A program made the translations under genes and the position numbers. From positions 186,001 to 250,000 of the forward strand of contig DISM01000006.1 of assembly GCA_002421805.1 (NCBI GenBank): a DNA stretch of 64,000 bases, in the 5' to 3' direction. Shown one piece after another: positions 15,499 through 24,265 of this stretch (position 1 is the first letter of the stretch; every line of letters begins with the position of its first letter). The notes under the pieces are model-generated. The model did no database searches. It was not told where the DNA came from and worked only from the letters and a program-made list of their open reading frames with translations. Source of the stretch: Candidatus Omnitrophica bacterium UBA6210. Its GTDB lineage: Bacteria > Omnitrophota > Gorgyraeia > Velamenicoccales > Velamenicoccaceae.

Positions 15499-15505
15499 AT
15501 ATGCG

Positions 15506-17737
15506 ATGAAAAGGGAACACGTTTTAGAGATAACCGGCATATTCATCTTTGCCCTGACGGTTCTCGTCCTCCTGAGTTTTGTTTCTTATCATCCGACGGA
15601 CCTGTCCTTTTACACCTCTAACCCGAATATACCTCCGCAGAATCTGATCAATATCTTCGGAGCGTATCTTTCGGGTTTCTTTTTTTTCATCTTCGGTTGG
15701 GCCTCATATCTTTTTCCCGTTTTTCTTTTCCTGTGGGGTTTAAAGTTCGTCCGTGCCGAAGAGATCCGCACCAATGTCGTCAAGCTCCTGGGGATTCTGA
15801 TTTTGGCTGTTTCTTTGGCCTCGTTCTTGGCGCTTTTCTTCGTGGATCAGGCGACGGCTCGTTTCGGCCGCGGCGGCATCGTGGGTCTGGTCTTTTCCGA
15901 TTTCCTTATGCATTATTTCGGGCGCACCGGCGCGTATGTCATCCTCCTCATGCTGGGGCTGCTCTCCCTGCCTTTGATCGGCGAGGTCCTCGTGATCCCG
16001 TTCTTTGCTTCTTTCTTTGACCGGCTTTTGGAGCGTTTCAGCATCTGGAAAGAGGCCCGGGTCGCGTTGGGCGACAAGAAGGAGAGATCGAAGACAGCTG
16101 CGCGCCTCTCGCGGGGCGTCTTGAAGGAAAAATCCATGCCTCAGGAAAAACCGGGTATCAAGGATTTCACGGAAGGCCGCGGCGCCCCCGCCGAGAAGAA
16201 GGAAATCGATGCCGCGCCGCTTAACATTAAGATCGCCAAGCCGAAAACGGAGGCTTTGAAGGATAAAGAACCCGTCCGCGAAGTTTCCGATGAGGATTAC
16301 GTCCTGCCGTCGATAGATCTCTTGGAGTCGCCTCCGCCCATTTCGATGCGCCAGATGAAGGAAGACTTGGCGGAAAACGCCAAGATCCTTGAAGACACCC
16401 TGGGCGATTTCGGTCTGAGCGTGCGTGTGGCCGATATCGAACGCGGGCCCGTGATCACGCGCTATGAGCTGGAGCCTGCTCCCGGCGTCAAGATCCAGAG
16501 GATCGTTAATCTTTCCGACGACATTGCGATGACGATGAAGGCGCCGTCCGTGCGTATCGAGGCGCCTATCCCCGGCAAAAACCGCGTGGGCGTCGAGGTC
16601 CCCAATACGCAGACGAGCATGGTTTTTTTAAAAGAGGTTTTGACGAGCGAGGAATTTCGCCACGCCGATTCGAAGCTGACCCTGGCCATCGGCAAGGATA
16701 CGGCGGGCAAGCCGATCGTGACGGACTTGGGCACCATGCCGCATTTGTTGATCGCAGGGACCACGGGTTCCGGCAAGACGGTCTGCGTCAACGGCATTAT
16801 CATGTCCATCCTTTTTAACGCGACGCCTTCGGATGTAAAGTTCCTGATGGTGGACCCCAAGATGGTGGAATTGGCCCCCTACAACGGCCTGCCGCATATG
16901 TTGTGCCCCGTCGTGACGGATCCCAAAAAAGTGGCGACGGCCCTGACATGGGTCACCTCCGAGATGGACGAACGCTACCAACTTTTGGCCAAAGAAGGCG
17001 TGCGCAACATTGAGGCCTATAACCAGCGCAAGCAAAAGCTTCCTTACATCATTGTGTTCATCGATGAGCTGGCGGATTTGATGATGGTGGTCCGCGACCA
17101 GGTGGAAAGCGCCATCGCCAGGCTCGCCCAGTTGTCCAGGGCTGTCGGCATCCATCTGGTCCTGGCGACACAGAGGCCTTCCGTGGATGTCATCACGGGC
17201 GTGATCAAGGCGAATTTCCCGGCGCGTATTTCTTTCAAAGTCGCCTCCAAAGTGGATTCCCGCACGGTTCTGGATATGAACGGCGCGGACAAGCTTTTGG
17301 GCCGCGGCGATCTTCTGTTCCTCGAGCCGGGTCAGGCCAAACCGATCCGTGCGCAAAGCTCTTATGTGAAGGATGCGGAGATCGAAAAGGTCCTTGAGTT
17401 TATCAAGAAACAGGCCCAGCCTGTTTATGACGAGACGATCCTGAAGATCCAGGACCAGGCGCAGCTCGGCGGCGCATTGGAGAAAGATGAGCTTTATGAC
17501 ACGGCGGCGAAGCTGGTGATCGAGACCGGGCAGGCATCTGTTTCTATTATCCAGAGGCGCCTGCGTTTGGGCTATACGCGCGCCGCACGCCTGATCGATA
17601 TGATGGAACAGGAGGGGTTGGTTGGGCCTTATGTGGGTTCCAAGCCCAGGGATATCCTTGTGGACAGGGAGCAATGGCTTAAAGACCGGATGGCCAAAGA
17701 GAGGTCAAATGAGGCCGAGACTTATGGAGCGCAGTGA
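15506..17737 (+). CDS. ftsK: DNA translocase FtsK/SpoIIIE
   Basis: 743-aa septum-bound DNA pump that clears chromosome ends and activates XerCD at dif. Four N-terminal membrane segments fall within about 10-170, followed by a short charged linker (shorter than in E. coli FtsK), then the RecA-like motor: GTTGSGKT Walker A near 417-424 and VFIDELADLMM Walker B near 515. The C-terminal winged-helix gamma domain (QASVSIIQRRLRLGYTRAAR), which reads KOPS-like sequences, is present. A xerC/D-type recombinase is encoded at 33790. The gene is preceded by the 7-bp arrays. Confidence 0.97.
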   Translation: MKREHVLEITGIFIFALTVLVLLSFVSYHPTDLSFYTSNPNIPPQNLINIFGAYLSGFFFFIFGWASYLFPVFLFLWGLKFVRAEEIRTNVVKLLGILILAVSLASFLALFFVDQATARFGRGGIVGLVFSDFLMHYFGRTGAYVILLMLGLLSLPLIGEVLVIPFFASFFDRLLERFSIWKEARVALGDKKERSKTAARLSRGVLKEKSMPQEKPGIKDFTEGRGAPAEKKEIDAAPLNIKIAKPKTEALKDKEPVREVSDEDYVLPSIDLLESPPPISMRQMKEDLAENAKILEDTLGDFGLSVRVADIERGPVITRYELEPAPGVKIQRIVNLSDDIAMTMKAPSVRIEAPIPGKNRVGVEVPNTQTSMVFLKEVLTSEEFRHADSKLTLAIGKDTAGKPIVTDLGTMPHLLIAGTTGSGKTVCVNGIIMSILFNATPSDVKFLMVDPKMVELAPYNGLPHMLCPVVTDPKKVATALTWVTSEMDERYQLLAKEGVRNIEAYNQRKQKLPYIIVFIDELADLMMVVRDQVESAIARLAQLSRAVGIHLVLATQRPSVDVITGVIKANFPARISFKVASKVDSRTVLDMNGADKLLGRGDLLFLEPGQAKPIRAQSSYVKDAEIEKVLEFIKKQAQPVYDETILKIQDQAQLGGALEKDELYDTAAKLVIETGQASVSIIQRRLRLGYTRAARLIDMMEQEGLVGPYVGSKPRDILVDREQWLKDRMAKERSNEAETYGAQ

Positions 17738-17761
17738 ACATAAGTCTGTCGGCCGAATTTG

Positions 17762-17929
17762 ACCCAGCACCAATTTTACTGATACGTTTTTTTGTGAAGA
17801 TGGCTTCGGTGGGAAGAGAAGCCTCGATGGTTAAGGTCAGGATGTTCCAGCAAAATTAGTGCTGGGTTTCATTCGCGCAAATCATTTACGCCGTAGCGAA
17901 TGAAATGGAGCGCTCCGTAAATGATGCGC
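17762..17929 (+). repeat. Nested inverted repeats with pseudoknot geometry
   Basis: Arms 17762-17780 and 17849-17867 pair over 17 of 19 positions (ACCCAGCAC and GTGCTGGGT at the ends). Just downstream, TTTCATTCGC (17867-17876) pairs with GCGAATGAAA (17896-17905), and ATCATTTACG (17881-17890) pairs with CGTAAATGAT (17916-17925). The last two stems interlock, the order expected of an H-type pseudoknot. The block ends about 20 bases before the RodZ-like gene. Confidence 0.6.
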
Positions 17930-17948
17930 TCATGAAAGGTGGATCCGG

Positions 17949-18806
17949 ATGCCGGACAGCAAGTTCATAAAATCCGCCGGAGCGATGCTCAGGGAAACGC
18001 GCGAATCAAAAGGGATCTCCTTAGAGGAAGCGAGCCGGGCGACGCATATTCATGTCAATGTGCTCAAGAAGATCGAAGCGGACGATTTTTCTTCCATAGG
18101 CACGGTTTATGCCAAGGGATTCCTGAAGATCTACGCGGAGTTTCTCGGCTTGGACAAGAGCGATATCGTCGAGCGTTTTGCCGGCGCCGTTCCTGCGTCC
18201 CAGCGGACCAGGGCCGTCCAGAAGGTGATCATCCCCGGGACAACGTCGCCGTCTGCGGAAAAAAATCTTTTTTCTTCGGCTCTTGAGAGCGTCGTTTCTG
18301 TCATTAAAAAAATAGATATGAAGATCATTGTGATCGTTGTGCTGTGCGTTGTCGTTTTCTGGGGCTTCAGGGCACTTTGGCGCGTCGTGGCCCGCAGGGA
18401 TGCCAGGAAACCGGCGGCACAAGTCAGGCTTTCAGAAAAGCCGCGCACCGTTACGGAAAAAAAGAGCGTCGTTGAGCCTAAAAAGAAGGCGGCCTCAGCC
18501 GCCCCGGAAAAGACAGTGGTAAGCGCACCGGTCCCTGTCGTTGCTGAAAAAGTCGTTCTTGTCGTTCGCGCCCGAGCCAAGACCTGGCTCCAGGTGAAGG
18601 TGGACGGCAGGGTTGTTTTCCAGAGTGTCCTGGCGCGCGGCGCGGCCGAGAGCTGGACTGCGGCCAAGAAGATCGAGATGGTGATCGGAAACGCGGGCGC
18701 TGTCGAACTGGAATTGAACGGCAGGATCTTGGAGAGGATCGGCCGGCCGGGACAGACGCTTAAGCATGTCGTTGTCACACGGGACGGGCTCACCGTCAAC
18801 AAATAA
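17949..18806 (+). CDS. RodZ-like helix-turn-helix membrane protein
   Basis: 285-aa protein with the RodZ layout: a cytoplasmic HTH_25 domain at about 8-75 (AGAMLRETRESKGISLEEAS, then HIHVNVLKKIEADDF and YAKGFLKIYAEFLGLD), one membrane segment near 122-142 (IIVIVVLCVVVFWGF), a proline/alanine/lysine-rich linker and a C-terminal DUF4115-type beta domain near 200-280 (ARAKTWLQVKVDGRVVF, LELNGRIL). RodZ links MreB filaments to the envelope and supports rod shape. No mreB is in the window. A DUF4115 protein of another role is possible. It is followed by rimO. Confidence 0.85.
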   Translation: MPDSKFIKSAGAMLRETRESKGISLEEASRATHIHVNVLKKIEADDFSSIGTVYAKGFLKIYAEFLGLDKSDIVERFAGAVPASQRTRAVQKVIIPGTTSPSAEKNLFSSALESVVSVIKKIDMKIIVIVVLCVVVFWGFRALWRVVARRDARKPAAQVRLSEKPRTVTEKKSVVEPKKKAASAAPEKTVVSAPVPVVAEKVVLVVRARAKTWLQVKVDGRVVFQSVLARGAAESWTAAKKIEMVIGNAGAVELELNGRILERIGRPGQTLKHVVVTRDGLTVNK

Positions 18807-18857
18807 TCCTTCCTCGTCCGGCCAGCCATGCCCTCCCATGGTTGAAGAATATCCAAT

Positions 18858-20159
18858 ATGATGAACGATCCTTTGGGGGATTTTGATTTCAGGGGCAAGA
18901 AGACGGCCATCGTGAGCCTGGGCTGCGCCCGTAATACCGTTGATTCGCAGGTATTTCTGCGGGAGGCCAGGCGGCGTGGCGCCGTCATTTGTCCCCCCGA
19001 AGACGCTCGCGTGGTCATGATTAATACTTGCGGTTTCACCCGTGAGGCCAAGGAAGAATCGCTGGGCGTCATTGCGGAGTGGCTCGACCATAAAAAGAAA
19101 AGGAAGGTCGAGAATGTCCTTGTTTTGGGGTGTCTGGCCCAGCGTTATCGGAAAGACATCCGCGAGGGCTACAAGGATATTGATGTCGTCGGCGGGCTTG
19201 TGCAGGAAGCGGACGGGCGGGACCTCGGTGGTTCGCCTGTTCTTTTGACGCCTCGCCATTACGCGTATCTGAAAATATCCGAAGGGTGCGACAACCGTTG
19301 CGCCTATTGCGCGATCCCTTTGATCAAAGGGCGTTCCAAGAGCCGTTCTGAGGCCGAGATCATCGCCGAGGCTGTCCGGCTGGAGCGTTGCGGTGTCCGG
19401 GAGCTGAATATCGTCGGCCAGGATATCACCCTTTATGGTTGTGACGGCCGCACGTTGCGGCCAGGCCTGCCGCTGGTCGGATTGGTGGAAAAGATCCTGC
19501 GCGCGACCTCCATTCCCTGGATCAGGCTGATGTATCTCCATCCGCAAAGGGTCGGGGAGGATGTGATGGACCTTTTGGGCCGGCAGAAACGTCTGTGTCC
19601 TTACGTCGATCTGCCGCTGCAGCATATCAATGACCGCATCCTCAAGCATATGGGGCGGCCGACGACGCGGCGGGATATTGTCCGGTTGATCTCGGGGTTA
19701 CGGAAAAAGGTTGCGTCTCTTGCGCTTCGCACGACGTTCATCGTGGGTTTTCCGGGCGAGACGAAAAAGGAATTTCGGGAGCTTCTGGAATTTGTCCGGG
19801 AGACGCGTTTCGACAAGCTCGGTGCATTTATGTTCTCCCGGGAAGAAGGCACCCGGGCCTACGCTTGCCGCGGGCAGGTGCCGCAGAAAGAAAAACAGAG
19901 ACGCTATCACGATCTGATGGAGATGCAGAAAGGCATCTCCTTATCGCTGCTTGAAAAAAAGATCGGCATGACGACGCAGGTCCTGGTGGAAGAAACTACG
20001 CGCGACCGCCGGATGTATCTGGCGCGCACGCCCTGGGACGCGCCGGAGGTCGATGGCTTGATGTATTTGACGTCTTCGAGAAAGCTCGAGCCGGGCCAGA
20101 TCGTCGAATGCCGCATCACCGACGCCTTTGAATATGACCTGGCGGGGGAGACCTTATGA
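18858..20159 (+). CDS. rimO: Ribosomal protein uS12 methylthiotransferase RimO
   Basis: 433-aa radical-SAM enzyme that adds a methylthio group to the conserved aspartate of uS12. The N-terminal UPF0004 domain starts KTAIVSLGCARNTVDSQ and carries the second [4Fe-4S] cysteines (C in INTCGF, C in LGCLAQR). The radical-SAM triad is Cys144, Cys148 and Cys151 in GCDNRCAYC. The TRAM domain closes the protein from about 365. SLGCxxNxVDSE-type spelling favours RimO over MiaB. Two ATGs open the gene (18858, 18861). The stop overlaps pgsA (ATGA). Confidence 0.95.
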   Translation: MMNDPLGDFDFRGKKTAIVSLGCARNTVDSQVFLREARRRGAVICPPEDARVVMINTCGFTREAKEESLGVIAEWLDHKKKRKVENVLVLGCLAQRYRKDIREGYKDIDVVGGLVQEADGRDLGGSPVLLTPRHYAYLKISEGCDNRCAYCAIPLIKGRSKSRSEAEIIAEAVRLERCGVRELNIVGQDITLYGCDGRTLRPGLPLVGLVEKILRATSIPWIRLMYLHPQRVGEDVMDLLGRQKRLCPYVDLPLQHINDRILKHMGRPTTRRDIVRLISGLRKKVASLALRTTFIVGFPGETKKEFRELLEFVRETRFDKLGAFMFSREEGTRAYACRGQVPQKEKQRRYHDLMEMQKGISLSLLEKKIGMTTQVLVEETTRDRRMYLARTPWDAPEVDGLMYLTSSRKLEPGQIVECRITDAFEYDLAGETL

Positions 20160-20734
20160 ACTTGCCCAATTATTTGACCTTATCTCGCATCGTTTTGACC
20201 TTTGTGATCATGGCGCTTCTCTTCACGAAAAATTTTGCCATGACCTGTGCGGCTTTCCTTGTGTTTTTGGCGGCCTGCGTGACGGACCTTCTGGACGGGT
20301 GGGTGGCCCGCAAAAAAGGCCTTATTTCCGATTTCGGCAAGATCATGGACCCTCTTGCGGACAAGGTTCTGGTGGTCGGGTTGTTTTTGACTTTTGTGCA
20401 GCTGCAGCTGGTAGGGGCCTGGGTGGTTGTCGTTATCATTGTGCGCGAATTCCTGATTACCGGGATGAGGATTTTTGCACTTCGTCACGGCGTGGTTCTG
20501 GCCGCGGAGAACGCCGGCAAGCATAAGACTGTTTCCCAGATGGCGGCGATCACCTGTATCCTCATTTTTCTTATTCTCAAGGAGTCGGGGCCATATTTTT
20601 CTTTCTGGAACGAAACACTTGAATCCTATTTCCGCACGGGTATTCATGTCATGATCGGCTTGGCCGTGTTTTTCACGGTTTATTCCGGCATGGTCTATCT
20701 CTGGCGGAACCGCCATCTGATCAGGACGCTATGA
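20156..20734 (+). CDS. pgsA: CDP-diacylglycerol-glycerol-3-phosphate phosphatidyltransferase
   Basis: 192-aa integral membrane enzyme that makes phosphatidylglycerol phosphate. The CDP-alcohol phosphotransferase motif D-G-x2-A-R-x8-G-x3-D-x3-D is intact within DLLDGWVARKKG and FGKIMDPLADK near 43-67. Several hydrophobic helices follow (VVVIIVREFLITGM, VMIGLAVFFTVYSGMVYL). The start overlaps rimO and the end overlaps pgpA by four bases, so these three form one operon with the next enzyme of the pathway directly downstream. Confidence 0.95.
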   Translation: MNLPNYLTLSRIVLTFVIMALLFTKNFAMTCAAFLVFLAACVTDLLDGWVARKKGLISDFGKIMDPLADKVLVVGLFLTFVQLQLVGAWVVVVIIVREFLITGMRIFALRHGVVLAAENAGKHKTVSQMAAITCILIFLILKESGPYFSFWNETLESYFRTGIHVMIGLAVFFTVYSGMVYLWRNRHLIRTL

Positions 20735-21186
20735 AGAGGCATCTGATCAAGCTGCTGTCCACTTTTTTCTATCTCGGTGAAATGCCGTTGGCACCGGGCA
20801 CATGGGGAAGTCTGGGCGGGACGCTCTTGTATCTGGCCCTGGGTCTTGAAACGACGATCGGGCATGTGTGCGTTTTTGCGGCTGTGACGATCGTCGGGTT
20901 CCTTGTCGCCGGCCGCGCGGAGGCCATTTTTGGGACAAAAGACCCCAAGCCCGTCGTTATCGATGAGGTCGCTGGGATTTTTTTGGTTTTTTTCGGCCTG
21001 AATCTGACATGGCCCGTGGTTGTGCTTGGATTTGTCTTATACCGTCTCTTTGATATTTTGAAACCGCCTCCGGCCAGACGGCTTGAAAAGCTTCCGGGCA
21101 GCGCGGGCATCATGCTCGATGACCTTCTGTGCGGGTGCTACGCACAGGTGGCTTTGCGCTTGTTCGGGATGTTGACAGGATTTTAA
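20731..21186 (+). CDS. pgpA: Phosphatidylglycerophosphatase A
   Basis: 151-aa membrane phosphatase that removes the phosphate from the PgsA product to give phosphatidylglycerol. The family pattern is visible: YLGEMPLAPGTWGSLGG near 12-28, the Asp-rich site DPKPVVIDEVAGIF near 70-83, and FDILKPPPARRLEKLPG with a late DDLLCG near 131. ATGA overlap with pgsA gives adjacent steps of one pathway. It is followed by a 211-base gap. Confidence 0.93.
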   Translation: MKRHLIKLLSTFFYLGEMPLAPGTWGSLGGTLLYLALGLETTIGHVCVFAAVTIVGFLVAGRAEAIFGTKDPKPVVIDEVAGIFLVFFGLNLTWPVVVLGFVLYRLFDILKPPPARRLEKLPGSAGIMLDDLLCGCYAQVALRLFGMLTGF

Positions 21187-21397
21187 GGCCGTGCAGGCAA
21201 GTAAAAATGACTTGCTCTGAAAATTCCTTTTGGTTACAATGTTATTACTTTATATGAGTTAGATGATACTCTAAAGGCCTCTGTCGTGCCCGGACGGAGG
21301 AGGTGTAGGTCTTCTTTTATTGTTAAACAGGTCAGGTTTTTCCGGGGCGGACATAGCCCGAATGGGCTAACCCGAAGATGTTACAGAGAAAGGGCAT
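21187..21397 (+). other. Untranslated region before the secretion ATPase gene
   Basis: No gene seen. Two stem-loops stand out: CCTCTGTC (21278-21285)/GACGGAGG (21293-21300), and AGCCC (21355-21359)/GGGCT (21364-21368) with a GAAT loop. A TATATG-type -10 near 21250 lacks a good -35. It may be an mRNA leader; I do not recognise a riboswitch class. Confidence 0.35.
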
Positions 21398-22546
21398 ATG
21401 GCTTTTGACCAAGATAGGGGTGGTATAGAGCGCAGGCAGGAAGTCCGTCAGGAAACGCTGGATATGGTCTATAATTTTATCCGGCGTGGCATCAAAGAAC
21501 GGGCGACGGATATCCATTGGGAGCCTATCGTGGACTCCGGAGAGGAAGAGATCGTCGTCCGCTTCAGGGTCGACGGTATTTTAAAAGACATTGAGCGTAT
21601 CAATCATGAAAAGACAAGACTTGGCTCTCTGATTAATGCCATCAAGATTATGGCGACGATGGACCCGACCAAGAGGCGGCGCGAGCAAGACGGCAGGTTC
21701 ACATTTTTATTTGAGAACGTGGAATACGACGTCAGGGTCGCGACCATGCCGACCATCCTGGGTGAAAAGATCGTCATGCGGCTGATGGACCGCAATAAAT
21801 ACTGCATGAACCTGGATGACCTGGGGATGTCGCAGGATATCCAGCACTGTCTTGACGATATGATTTACAAGCCCGAAGGATTCGTTGTGATCAGCGGGCC
21901 CACGGGTTCCGGCAAGACGACGAGCTTGTATTCGATCCTGAAACATATTTATACGCGTGAGAAGAATATTTGCACGATCGAAGATCCCGTGGAAGTGAAG
22001 TTTATGGGGATCAATCAGATCCAGGTAGACCATGAGTTCGGCATGACTTTTGTTTCGGGATTGCGCGCCATCATGCGCCAGGACCCGAATATCATCGCGG
22101 TCGGCGAGATCCGGGATGTCGAGACCGTGCGCACCGCCCTTCAGGCGGCGCTGGCGGGTTCGATGATCTTCTCGACGCTGCATGCCCGCGACGCCGTCAA
22201 TACGATCGTGCGGCTCCTGGACATGGGCGTTGAGCCTTTCTTCTTGGCAACGGCCCTGACGGGTGTCGTGACGCAGCGCCTGGTGAGACTCGTGTGCAAG
22301 ATCTGCAAGGGAAAAGGCTGTATGCAGTGTGCCAATACCGGCTACAAGAGGCGCACCGGGATCTTTGAGGTGCTGCGCATCAACGAGCCTTTGCGCCAGC
22401 TGATCCTTCAAAAGGCTTCGGCAAATGAATTGCGGACAGCCGCCTTGGAGCAGGGGATGATGCCTTTCTCCAAGTCCATCGAGCCTCTCATCGCTCAGGG
22501 GGCGACGACCAAAGAAGAAGTAGACCGCGTCCTCGCGCTGGAGTAG
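21398..22546 (+). CDS. GspE/PilB-type secretion or pilus ATPase lacking its N-terminal domain
   Basis: 382-aa hexameric AAA-like ATPase that would power type II secretion or type IV pilus assembly. It begins directly with the N2 region (VYNFIRRGIKERATDIHWEP), then Walker A GPTGSGKTTS near 168-177, the Asp box CTIEDPVE, Walker B IMRQDPNIIAVGEIRD and His box STLHARDA. The zinc site is compact: CKIC and CMQC separated by only four residues, followed by TGYKRRTGIFEVL. The N1/MshEN domain that normally precedes this core is encoded by the next gene. No other pilus or Gsp gene is in the window. Confidence 0.92.
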   Translation: MAFDQDRGGIERRQEVRQETLDMVYNFIRRGIKERATDIHWEPIVDSGEEEIVVRFRVDGILKDIERINHEKTRLGSLINAIKIMATMDPTKRRREQDGRFTFLFENVEYDVRVATMPTILGEKIVMRLMDRNKYCMNLDDLGMSQDIQHCLDDMIYKPEGFVVISGPTGSGKTTSLYSILKHIYTREKNICTIEDPVEVKFMGINQIQVDHEFGMTFVSGLRAIMRQDPNIIAVGEIRDVETVRTALQAALAGSMIFSTLHARDAVNTIVRLLDMGVEPFFLATALTGVVTQRLVRLVCKICKGKGCMQCANTGYKRRTGIFEVLRINEPLRQLILQKASANELRTAALEQGMMPFSKSIEPLIAQGATTKEEVDRVLALE

Positions 22547-22552
22547 TTTCTC

Positions 22553-23140
22553 ATGTCAAAGATCCCGAGAAAATTAGGCGATCTCCTTGTTGAAAACGGT
22601 TTATTGACCGAAAGCCAGCTTCTGGAAGCCCTCGAGACCCAGAGGCGCGAGAAAAAGCTTCTGGGCGAGATCATCGTCGATCTTGGTTTTACGACAAAAG
22701 AGAAGCTTGACAGCACGCTGGCCCGCCAGTATGGGTCCCGCCTGGGCGAGTTTTTGATCGGCCGGAGGTTGATCAGTTTCGACCAGCTTCAGTCGGCCAT
22801 GGATGAGCAGAGGAATTCGATGAAATCCCTGGGGGAGATCCTGATCGATAAGGGCTATATTGCCGAGGCGGACCTGATGGAAGGACTTTCTCTGCAGCAT
22901 AATCTGCCGTATGTGCGCCTGGCGGAGCAGGATATCAATCCCGAGGCTGTGTCGTGCGTCCCGATGGACGCTTTGAAAAAATATTGCGTGTTCCCGATCC
23001 GGGTGGAGGATAATATGCTCGTCGTGGCCACGGCCAACCCGGAAGATTTTATCGCAGAGTCTGACCTGAAATTCCTCTCCGGCATGTATATCAAGTTTGT
23101 GCTGTCTTCAAAGTCCGAGATCCTTTCCTTCCTTGAATAA
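22553..23140 (+). CDS. Stand-alone MshEN/T2SSE N-terminal domain protein
   Basis: 195-aa protein built like the N-terminal part of PilB/MshE ATPases. Four copies of the motif LGxxLxxxGxxxxxxLxxxLxxQ appear at about 7-30, 37-59, 64-86 and 93-115 (for example KLGDLLVENGLL then LLEALETQ), so two MshEN-like pairs in tandem. A C-terminal part typical of the same domain follows (LPYVRLAEQDINPEAV, VATANPEDF). MshEN motif pairs bind cyclic-di-GMP in Vibrio MshE. It starts six bases after the ATPase gene. It likely acts in trans on that ATPase; this is inference. Motif 3 has R instead of G (FLIGRRL). Confidence 0.88.
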   Translation: MSKIPRKLGDLLVENGLLTESQLLEALETQRREKKLLGEIIVDLGFTTKEKLDSTLARQYGSRLGEFLIGRRLISFDQLQSAMDEQRNSMKSLGEILIDKGYIAEADLMEGLSLQHNLPYVRLAEQDINPEAVSCVPMDALKKYCVFPIRVEDNMLVVATANPEDFIAESDLKFLSGMYIKFVLSSKSEILSFLE

Positions 23141-23222
23141 GCTTTTTGTCGGCGGAAGTATCTAGCGACAAACCCTCTCAAGCGAACGAATCAATTCCCA
23201 AGATACAAAATAGTGTTTGTGC

Positions 23223-23807
23223 TTAGGTTTTCAGTCTGACTTGTTCCACGACTGAATAGGCAGGGCCTTTGGGGCTTAGAATACTCTCAAACAGGGTGAT
23301 ATTGTCCAGGATAAAGGCCGGATGTTCCATGACTGTCTGGAATTTCTGGGTAGCCTGGATCAGACCCAGGCGGTTGCGGGAGGAACGGAGTCTGGCCAGG
23401 GTGATATGGGCTTTAAAGGGTCTGTTTTCTTGCGCGAATCCGGCGGATGAAAGAGAGTCTTCCAGTTCCTGAGTGATGCGTTGCAGATGTTTTTCTTTGT
23501 CGGCAAGCGATACCCATAAGACCCGCGGCGCTGCAAGAGAAGGAAAACCTCCGAATGCCTCCAGGGATGTGGGCAGGGCGCGTGCGCGATCTGCGGCGGC
23601 CGTCATGGCCTTGCGGATCTCCGGGATTGCCTCTTGTGGGGTTGAGCCAAGGAATTTTAAGGTCAGGTGGATATTTTTAGGCTCTACCCATTTGGCATCT
23701 GCGCCTGTTCGTCGAAGCGTCTCGACGGCTGCGCCGAGGTATTCTCTGATGTCCTGCGGTAGTTCGACAGCGACAAAGAGGCGTTTGGTATTATTTAACT
23801 GAGGCAT
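23223..23807 (-). CDS. thpR: RNA 2',3'-cyclic phosphodiesterase (2H family)
   Basis: 194-aa LigT/ThpR protein, normal length. The two HxTx motifs of the 2H superfamily are HLTL at 47-50 and HITL at 134-137; each supplies one catalytic histidine. RLFVAVELP near 9-17 is the usual opening. The enzyme opens 2',3'-cyclic phosphates and can ligate tRNA halves in vitro. Its start overlaps the end of pncC by 13 bases on the minus strand, so both are read from the promoter at 24266-24294. The 3' end converges with the MshEN gene. Confidence 0.94.
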   Translation of the reverse strand: MPQLNNTKRLFVAVELPQDIREYLGAAVETLRRTGADAKWVEPKNIHLTLKFLGSTPQEAIPEIRKAMTAAADRARALPTSLEAFGGFPSLAAPRVLWVSLADKEKHLQRITQELEDSLSSAGFAQENRPFKAHITLARLRSSRNRLGLIQATQKFQTVMEHPAFILDNITLFESILSPKGPAYSVVEQVRLKT

Positions 23808-24259
23808 TCTTTCAGAAGTTCGAGCGCGGCGTTTTTGGCAAGTTTTTTGATCTTAAGACGGTTGCCGTTGAACTGGTATTTTTTGAAATATGTGCGGTGG
23901 CCCAGGCTGACAGAGATGAAAACCGTACCGACGGGTTTTGCCGTTGATCCTCCCGAGGGGCCGGCGATGCCCGTAACGGCAAGGCCGATGTGGGCGCCGA
24001 AGAGATGGCGGACGTTCTGGGCCATGGCCATGGCCGTCTGACGCGAAACAGCGCCGAATTTTCTGATCGTCTCGCGATCGATCCCCAGGACCCCGATCTT
24101 GGCTTCGTTGGCATAGGCTACGATACCGGCGAGGAAGTAATCGGAACTGCCCGGGATGTCCGTGAGCCTGGAAGCGATCAGGCCTCCTGTGCAGGATTCG
24201 GCCACGGCGAGGGTCAGATGTTTGTGTCGCAGGATTCCGGCAACAGTCTTTTCGATCAT
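23795..24259 (-). CDS. pncC: Nicotinamide-nucleotide amidase (CinA C-terminal domain)
   Basis: 154-aa PncC that deamidates NMN to nicotinate mononucleotide in pyridine-nucleotide recycling. TLAVAESCTGGLIASRLT near 17-34, GSSDYFLAGIVAYANEAK and LAVTGIAGPSGG near 98-109 are the diagnostic segments. The N-terminal CinA domain is absent. I chose ATG at 24259 rather than 24274 because the promoter -10 lies at 24271-24266, inside the longer version. Transcription then starts at about the ATG, so the mRNA seems leaderless. Cotranscribed with thpR. Confidence 0.94.
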   Translation of the reverse strand: MIEKTVAGILRHKHLTLAVAESCTGGLIASRLTDIPGSSDYFLAGIVAYANEAKIGVLGIDRETIRKFGAVSRQTAMAMAQNVRHLFGAHIGLAVTGIAGPSGGSTAKPVGTVFISVSLGHRTYFKKYQFNGNRLKIKKLAKNAALELLKECLS

Positions 24260-24265
24260 GGCAGT

